A DNA stretch of 60,000 bases from Symsagittifera roscoffensis. Lineage: Eukaryota > Xenacoelomorpha > Acoela > Convolutidae. The position numbers were made by a program, and so were the translations under genes. A model generated the notes under the pieces. That model did not search any database, was not told the DNA's origin, and worked only from the letters and a program-made list of their open reading frames with translations. Each line of letters begins with the position of its first letter. The stretch's first letter is position 1. Below, in pieces: positions 53,603-60,000 of the stretch. The DNA is taken from positions 7,244,193 to 7,304,192 of the forward strand of contig NC_087062.1 of assembly GCF_963678635.1 (NCBI RefSeq), in the 5' to 3' direction.

Positions 53603-54157
53603 ACAAGACTGCTCGTATCAGGGCGAAGCCCTGAATGTTCCGACTGCCTTTAAGGTTTATGGAGCAGCAGTAAATTCGAAATTTTGAAATTTCAAATTTG
53701 AAATTTTGAAATTTTTTATGAAATTTGAAATTTTTTGAAATTTTTTTGAAATTTCTTTATGATAATCATCCCCCCACACGCCATATAAAGTACAAAAAGA
53801 GAGATTTCGTTCCTCGTAGCAAATCAATTATGGCAAATAAGCTTTGTTCAACCAATTTAGAACGATTTATAAGACGGATTAAATCTCCCCTTACGCGTTA
53901 ATAGCGCGAATTATATCGCCCGTTAATTGTCCAAAATTGGTCAAAATGGCCAAAACGGCAATCTTTAAACCCTCATAACATTCACTGATCACAGGTGAAA
54001 TATCTTTTCAAATTTAAGCTCAGGACACAATACCTTTTGAATGATATTTAAAACATTCCGTCAAAAATGGCTAGTTAAGAAATCGAAATTTGTCTGAAGA
54101 AAAAAAACTCACCCCGAGCACAAATATTCCGTTACTTTCGTATCGAAAGTCGGAACA
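53603..54157 (+). repeat. Composite repeat with TGTTCCGAC/GTCGGAACA ends
   Basis: tgttccgac at 53636-53644 and gtcggaaca at 54149-54157 form 9-bp inverted ends; just inside the right end is the palindrome actttcgtatcgaaagt. The left flank caagactgctcgtatcagg and the right 200 bp recur at 57109-57332. An interior block (53760-53890) is homologous to the 2.54-kb tandem units (about 12990-13120). No coding. Confidence 0.6.
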
Positions 54158-57108
54158 ATAAAAAAATACAAAAATTTAGAAAAAAATTGAATTGCAGGGA
54201 GTGGAAAAGGAGGCTAGGTTCAGTTGTGTCATATAAAAAATTATATGATACACTCATGGATTAGTCATCTCCACGGGCAGGGAGTTTAAGGGGGAGGATA
54301 TGCTTAAATAAGCACCAGAGAGAAGATAGGTATAAAAATTGATAAATTTAGGCTCTTTTACAATCCACTTTTATTTTTTTCTGAAATTCAATATATTTCA
54401 TCAAGTTTTCATCTTATACTGCATCAGAACCTGTCAGCGTGAACACGTGATCAAATTTTTACAACATTTCTTTCATGCAAAAATTCCATGTGAAGAATTT
54501 TTGAACTGCTTTATTTCGTATGTTGTGATTTTACAAGGGGTGGGAAACTGGAAAAGAGCCTAAATTTATTCGAGGAATTTCAGGTGATTTGAAAAGCTTT
54601 TCTATTTAATGTTATTTCGAAAATTGAGTTTTGCTTTGGATAAAAAACTTTCAACGTTTTTGAAAATCAGATCAAAAAGTATCAATAAGAGAAAATGAAA
54701 AAATGACTTGAATGATTGAAATTAAGTTTTGAAATAGCTATAAAAGATACCTCCAGAAAAAAAATAGTTGGTTTTGTATTTGTGCACGTGCAAGTGTCAA
54801 GGATTAGATATATATAATCAGTTGATTGACTTACTTGAGAGAAGGGCGCGGGCGAACTCAAATGTCTCTGGGAAAAAGAAATAAGAAAAGCTGAAATTTG
54901 ACTTGCACTCCGCGCCATGTACTTATTTTGCAGATTCGGGACTGGAAATCGGAGGTTTATGGCCAATAATATCTCTCAGGTATAAACACTGGTACGATCC
55001 GAAATCTGAAACCTCGAACTTGCTGTTGCAGAAGAATTATGAAAGACCGCCCTTCTAAGTTTAAAAACTGTGAAGTTAAATTAAATCTCGGTCTTTAATT
55101 TTCAAATTAGCTCAAAATTGCCAGGAAACTTGTCAAAACACCCAAGTAAAGTTTTTGTGAAGCCAGATTTAGTACAATATTGGAAACAGGTTACTGGGTG
55201 GCTTTGTTCAGATCAGAGCTTTTATTATCTCCAAAACACAGCCTAGGGGGAAATATTTCCATAAAGAGCTGATTTCGCCCGCCGATTTAAAAAGGGTACA
55301 TAGAAACAGTTGTGATTTCTCAACTGGAAACGAAGACGATGGTTTTGCAAACTGTATGAGCCGACAGTTCTAGGAAAACAGAGACTTGTATTTTACCCTT
55401 GGCTATAAACTTGTCACAGCTTAGTTTTATCTTGATTTTTACTTAACATTTCAAATAGCCAAAACGTCGAAGCAAAACAACTCACATTTCCAAGTTAGAA
55501 GTCGCATATGAAAACTCAAAAATCAAGAAAGTCCAGCCTTTTTTTAAATCACTGTGACTTAAATTTGAGCAATTTTTTTGCCAGATTTTTTTTTGATGAC
55601 GGTTTTTTTCCTGCACTAGGAACATTCGTCGGCTGACTGCACTAGTTGTTGTCACAAAGTTTCGATTCATTCCCAGTTTTGGATAACTGAAATAGATCTC
55701 GACTGCTGAACCTGGATTATAACTGGACTAGTTATTCAACTAACTGACAGAAAATGGTGTCGAAAATTACATTTGGATAAAATACAGGCCAGTCTAAAGC
55801 TAATTTGAAGCTAATTTCTCTTCGTAGCTTTAAAAAACAGCAAGTAATTGATTGCAAATTTATATAACTTCGAAATCTGGAGACTTGGCTTTTCAAACCG
55901 CAATCGGAACATGTCTATAAGCCTCTTCAAACTTTTGTGACCCTGAAACTACATTTTTGACTGCGCTATGCCATATGTTTTTATAAGATAACGACAAAAA
56001 ATGAGTTTGGCCGAGGTTTTGTTATTGGCTTTGAGCTCAGTGTACTGAAAAAAAAAATGGCGGAAGAGTTAATATTGTTTAATATTGAATTAATAAGTTT
56101 GTTCTTAAACTCAGAGACCTATATCTACATGATACTGAGTTCTGATCAATGGTTTTTTGATAACAACTGGGCTGAATTTTTTTCTTTTGATGAATAACTA
56201 GTTTGTTTCATTTTAAGACATCATAAATAAAATCTTTGGTCTTTATGGCTAAGATCAAAATCAACAAATACGGTTTATGTAAATTTTTAGGTTTCAATTG
56301 GATAAATACCAAAAATATGGGTTCTGACTCTCCAAATTGCTCTCAAATGGCACCTGCAAACAGGTTTGCAGCCTTACGATGACCATTCGAATCGGCGCTA
56401 CCAAAATTGTGCGTTTTTAATATATAATTTCTGTAAAATGCCTGATTTGTGAACGATTTTATTATTTATTATTATATTAAACTTGACAATAAGCTATTCG
56501 GTACTAATCGAGCAGGTGTCATGAAATCAGAAAATCACACAGCTCGAGTTCGCAGTGTTATGTCCAGACAGGGAGCAGGACAGTATATTTTATCCCAATC
56601 TACCCGATGCTTAAGTTTATCGTTTATCACGGGGTTTAGGAACTTAGACGACAGGAAATAAGACGATCAGAAAATAACGGAATTTAGACATTAACTTGCT
56701 TGGTAATTGCGTGCAAATTAGCTGAGTAAAAACAGGTTGTCCGTTAATACAGTTTCTATAAGGTCGTCTAATTTGCTTATCCTTTAATTTCCTAGGCCCC
56801 GTTTGTCACATCTAGTGCTAGGGTATGCATGGAGGTGATAGTGTTTTTGATTTCATCTTGTAGACTCAATTTTAATAATAACAAATCGATAAAAAGCTGA
56901 GCACTTTTGCGCCCTTCGATAAAAAAATCAAAGGAGCATTTGATTTCAGCATAACTAATATAATGTAATAACCAAATTTCTTAGATCTTCCTAATGTAAC
57001 ATCGAGAAAAAAGCAAAATTTGAATGATTTCAGCCTTTTTTTGAGGTTTTCTTGAGATAAACCTCATGTGCTGTTGCTTGTTGTGTAGTATTTGACATGA
57101 AATACCAA
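54158..57108. other. AT-rich non-coding DNA with one possible exon and one foldback element
   Basis: No supported gene. A possible 33-nt minus exon with consensus splice sites lies at 54835-54867, and a 172-bp foldback-like element at 56630-56801. Confidence 0.4.
56630..56801. mobile_element. Foldback/MITE-like element (172 bp)
   Basis: Ends are inverted: cggggtttaggaacttagacgac on the left and, read inverse, cggggcctaggaaatta...tagacgac on the right. Flanks tttatca and tttgtca differ by one base and may be a decayed 7-bp duplication. Sub-terminal motifs of the tctaatttgcttat type recur loosely at 58310-58770. Confidence 0.45.
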
Positions 57109-57332
57109 ACAAGACTGCTCGTATCAGGCCAAAGCCCTGAATGTTCTGAACTTTACGAAAAATGATCACAAGTAAAATATCTTTTCGAATTTGAGCTCAG
57201 GACAACAATACCTTTCGAATGATATTTAAAAATTCCGTCAAAAATGGCTAGTTAATAAATCGGAATTTGTCTGAAGAAAAAAAGTCACCCGAGCAAAAAT
57301 ATTCCGTTACTTTCGTTACGAAAGTCGGAACA
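57109..57332 (+). repeat. Second copy of the TGTTCCGAC/GTCGGAACA repeat (deleted interior)
   Basis: Matches both ends of 53603-54157 but lacks about 330 bp of its interior. The right palindrome is actttcgttacgaaagt. Confidence 0.6.
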
Positions 57333-59029
57333 ATGAAGCACAACAAGCTACATTATATAAGGCTTATCTCAACAAAGCCTCACAACACTTTTACTTGGTG
57401 AACACAAGCTCACAAAAAGTAAGAACTGAATGAAGGCGACATTCACAGGAAATATTCAAGATGGATCTGACAAAAGTGTAAGGTCACAACAACAACTCAT
57501 GAGGACAGTCCAGTATAATCAGCATTTTCATGAAGTTTAAACGGGATGTTCCGACACAAGAATGCTAGATCAAAACTAAAATAGGACTCAAAAATGCCAC
57601 AAAAACCTGCTAACCGTAGCTTCATAGCAACCTGTCGCAAACCCGTTTAATTAGTTTCTCCTTTTCAGTCTGCAAATTTTCCAATGGTAGTAAAATTTTT
57701 GTCCAAATTCCAAAATTTTTCGAAATTCTATTACTCTTCACAAAATTTGATTGGTGCGCAGACTATTACAAACTATAGTTTCAGACTTCAGTGACTTAAA
57801 TTCAGACTATCCTGTCTAAAGCGTACTGCGGCAAAAAAAAAGATAGATCCCAAAGCCCTGAAAATTCCTACTCCCCTGTACTTGGTCTCGAATAGTTTTT
57901 GTTAAAGGAAACATTGGAGAACTAAAAATTTTGGACATTCTCAAAGATCAAGTGGGAAAATATTAGTAATACGGAATTAGTACGACCAATTTGATAGCCT
58001 CATTTTAATTTGGAACGATTTTGTAGTGCTAGATAAATCGCCATGGGGATATTTTGTGATAGATAAATAATTTGCGTTACGTTTTCAACATTATGAATAA
58101 AATTTTAAAACGCACAAAAATTACTCCACCAGACTATGGCCAAATTGGCTATTTTCAAGCTCCCAGAACTTTGCAAAGTCGGAGGTGAAATATTTTTTTA
58201 CAATTTGATTTAGACAGTCGATATTTTTATTGCGGTATATTTTTTTTTGTAAAAAACAGTTCCTTCGAGTATTGCGAAATAAATTCAACATTTATTTTCC
58301 GTTTTATTGGAGTCGTTTAATTTCCTTGTGATCTAAATGGATTCAAACAGTGAAAAATTATCAGGGCTTAAGAAATTGGACAACAAGCTAATTAGACGTG
58401 ACCAAAATGTTGAATTTAGACGTCGATGAAAAGTTACAATTATGGGAAATTAGACGTATCTGTATTGTTATGGTGTCTAAAAATTGTTTTCTTCTATATA
58501 AGTTAAATTTCTGTGGCTGCATGTAACTTCCGTTCGAATTTTCCTGAAGGTTAATCAATTTTTCAGATTTCAAATTTTTGTAATTAATGCAGTTTAAAAA
58601 GTTTTCCAACAATCTTATTAACGTTTTATGTATCATGTATCATAGGTATTTTGATATTCAATGGGATTATGTACTCTTTTTGTATACCAGCTCTTTGAGA
58701 TAAAATTTCCGTCTAAAATGGTTTGTGCAGCATCCGTCTAACTTGCTTATTGTCTAATTTTTCAACCATAAAAATTATCAAAAAGATATCGGCTCGATCA
58801 GAAGAAGTATTGGCAGAAGCCGTGACCAAATTCTAGAATTCACAAGTCCGTGCTGATAAAAAAAATCAATTGGGGTGGTCCCGTACCAATCGGCATGTTT
58901 GTAATTTAGTATATGCAATGATAAACATAGATCTTCGGTCGAAGTATAAGAAAAAATGAATCCTTTTTTAAATGATAATTTTTTCAGCGCTGAAAAACTA
59001 AGTGATAGGGTAATTGAGGATGCATGTTA
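57333..59029. other. AT-rich non-coding DNA
   Basis: No supported gene. 58310-58770 holds several attagacg / gtctaatt words similar to those in the 56630-56801 element. Confidence 0.4.
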
Positions 59030-59345
59030 ATTGTTCCGAACAAAACGGAATACTCATGCTTGGGGTGGTTTTTTTAGTCGGATTTTGGCGATCGAAATAA
59101 TCGTTTTTAATAAACAAATTTTATGCCCCATTGAAGACATGGACTTTCTAAAATTAATTTTAAAAAAATATTTTATCCCCGATCATTTTTGTAAAATTTT
59201 GGGAGTTTGAAAATTGTCACTGACAATGGTCTGCTTTAGAGAGTTTATCCATAATCCTGACAGTGTAACGCAAGTTATTTAAGCGTGGCAAAACATCCAG
59301 CCCAAGAAAATGCTCCAAATTTAATTGAGGCTTGCTGAGAAACGC
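59030..59345 (+). repeat. Diverged homologue of the AT-rich block of the 2.54-kb tandem units
   Basis: Colinear with about 12640-12960: acggaata..catgct.ggtgtgg-like opening, tcggcgat.ga.at.at, ttatgccc.attgaaga, ggagtttga, tcctga.ag.g.aacgc.a.tta, and ttgaggc/tcgaggg near the end. Roughly two thirds identical by eye. This shows that the tandem units contain an older dispersed repeat. Confidence 0.5.
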
Positions 59346-59949
59346 ATTCCTGGGTAAAAAAGGCATTTTCTACCACCAAAAACTGAAAAAAAACTAGTAG
59401 CTTTAGAGAACAGTGAAACAATTGCAAAGATGTTTATTTTTTGATGCTTTGTTTTTCTGGTTTACGCTTCTCAAAACAAACTCTTGTTCTCGGAATTGTC
59501 CGAGGAGCGCAATTATTTATTTCAAGCAATAGCCTGGAGTTGAGTTATTAGAAATAGATATGAGTATTCCTAGGATGGAGGGGATTCCATTAAAAGTTTT
59601 TATTGGTTGAATAATTTTTGCACAAAATTGAAAACAATTTTTTTTCGAATCATTTGTTGCGCTACAAAAAAATTTCGTGCAGATGTATAGTTTTTTTGTA
59701 TTGATTTTTCCATTTTCGCAATCCGATTGTTACCCTTGAAGTATTATTTTTTTTTCAAAGCGTGCATCTGGCCTCCTAGCAGTAGCTCTCGGTGAAACTT
59801 GAAGTTCCGTCCAAGTAGAAAATCAAGTTTTTACATATGCAAAATGCATGGCTCCGGCATTATGCAATACAAAATTTCTGTGAGCCAACGTTTCAACTCA
59901 AAAGACGTGAACCGAAAAGTTAAAACGACTTTAGTATCAGGCTTGATTA
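59346..59949. other. AT-rich non-coding DNA
   Basis: Nothing recognised. Confidence 0.4.
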
Positions 59950-60000
59950 CAAGGGCGTGCGCAGAGTTTTCTCTAGGGAAGGCGGTTTTTCGAGAGAAAA
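59950..60000 (+). mobile_element. Start of another hAT-like MITE, cut by window end
   Basis: agggcgtgcgcagagttttct resembles the inverse complement of the right end of the 28653-29073 element (cagtggcgtgcgcagtaatt). Only the first 50 bases are in the window. Confidence 0.35.

Noticed and set aside
1-60000. CRISPR array, bacterial operon or plasmid
   Set aside because: No spaced identical short repeats; introns, LINE and Polinton show a eukaryotic genome.

Overview
The window is intergenic and intronic DNA from an AT-rich animal (metazoan) nuclear genome. Two features support this. One is a spliced calmodulin-like gene fragment with GT/AG introns. The other is the transposons present: a non-LTR retrotransposon with an L1/Tx1-type layout, a Polinton/Maverick, and hAT-type MITEs. 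I cannot name the species. No complete host gene, rRNA or canonical tRNA gene was found.

Layout. (1) 1-9166: two head-to-tail, nearly identical copies of a LINE (ORF1 plus endonuclease/reverse-transcriptase ORF2). Copy A is cut by the window start and has a frameshift in ORF2; copy B is intact. (2) 9167-10291: two minus-strand exons of a calmodulin-like gene. The exons downstream of these are not visible, and the LINE array lies where they would continue. (3) 10292-30447: non-coding DNA. It holds a triple tandem repeat of about 2.54 kb with decayed coding traces (12128-19738), degenerate smaller repeats, a 1.93 kb tandem duplication carrying a tRNA-like segment (24694-28548), a 421-bp hAT-like MITE and a motif-rich foldback repeat. 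(4) 30448-48733: a complete Polinton/Maverick of 18,274 bp (30454-48727). It has TIRs of about 240 bp that begin AG and a perfect 6-bp target-site duplication (gttact). (5) 48734-60000: repeat-rich non-coding DNA with two hAT-type MITEs inserted at almost the same site, plus further dispersed repeats.

The Polinton carries the expected set of genes. They are a protein-primed-type DNA polymerase B (three exons, 1376 codons), an adenain-like cysteine protease, a double-jelly-roll major capsid protein, a basic core-like protein, a penton-type minor capsid protein, a retrovirus-like integrase, an FtsK/HerA-type packaging ATPase, a small conserved helical protein, a two-segment membrane protein and several orphan or weakly recognised genes. 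Most of the minus-strand genes overlap or touch, several with ATGA or TAATG stop-start junctions, as in a virus genome. The integrase has a premature stop before its C-terminal tail, so this copy may not be fully autonomous.

The least ordinary part is 36368-40002 inside the Polinton. A 68-bp inverted repeat with tRNA-like traits brackets three genes that are not part of the usual core: a minus-strand 214-aa orphan, a plus-strand PC4-like single-stranded-DNA-binding protein candidate, and a plus-strand 208-aa protein with an HUH-like motif. It looks like an accessory cassette, possibly a nested element.
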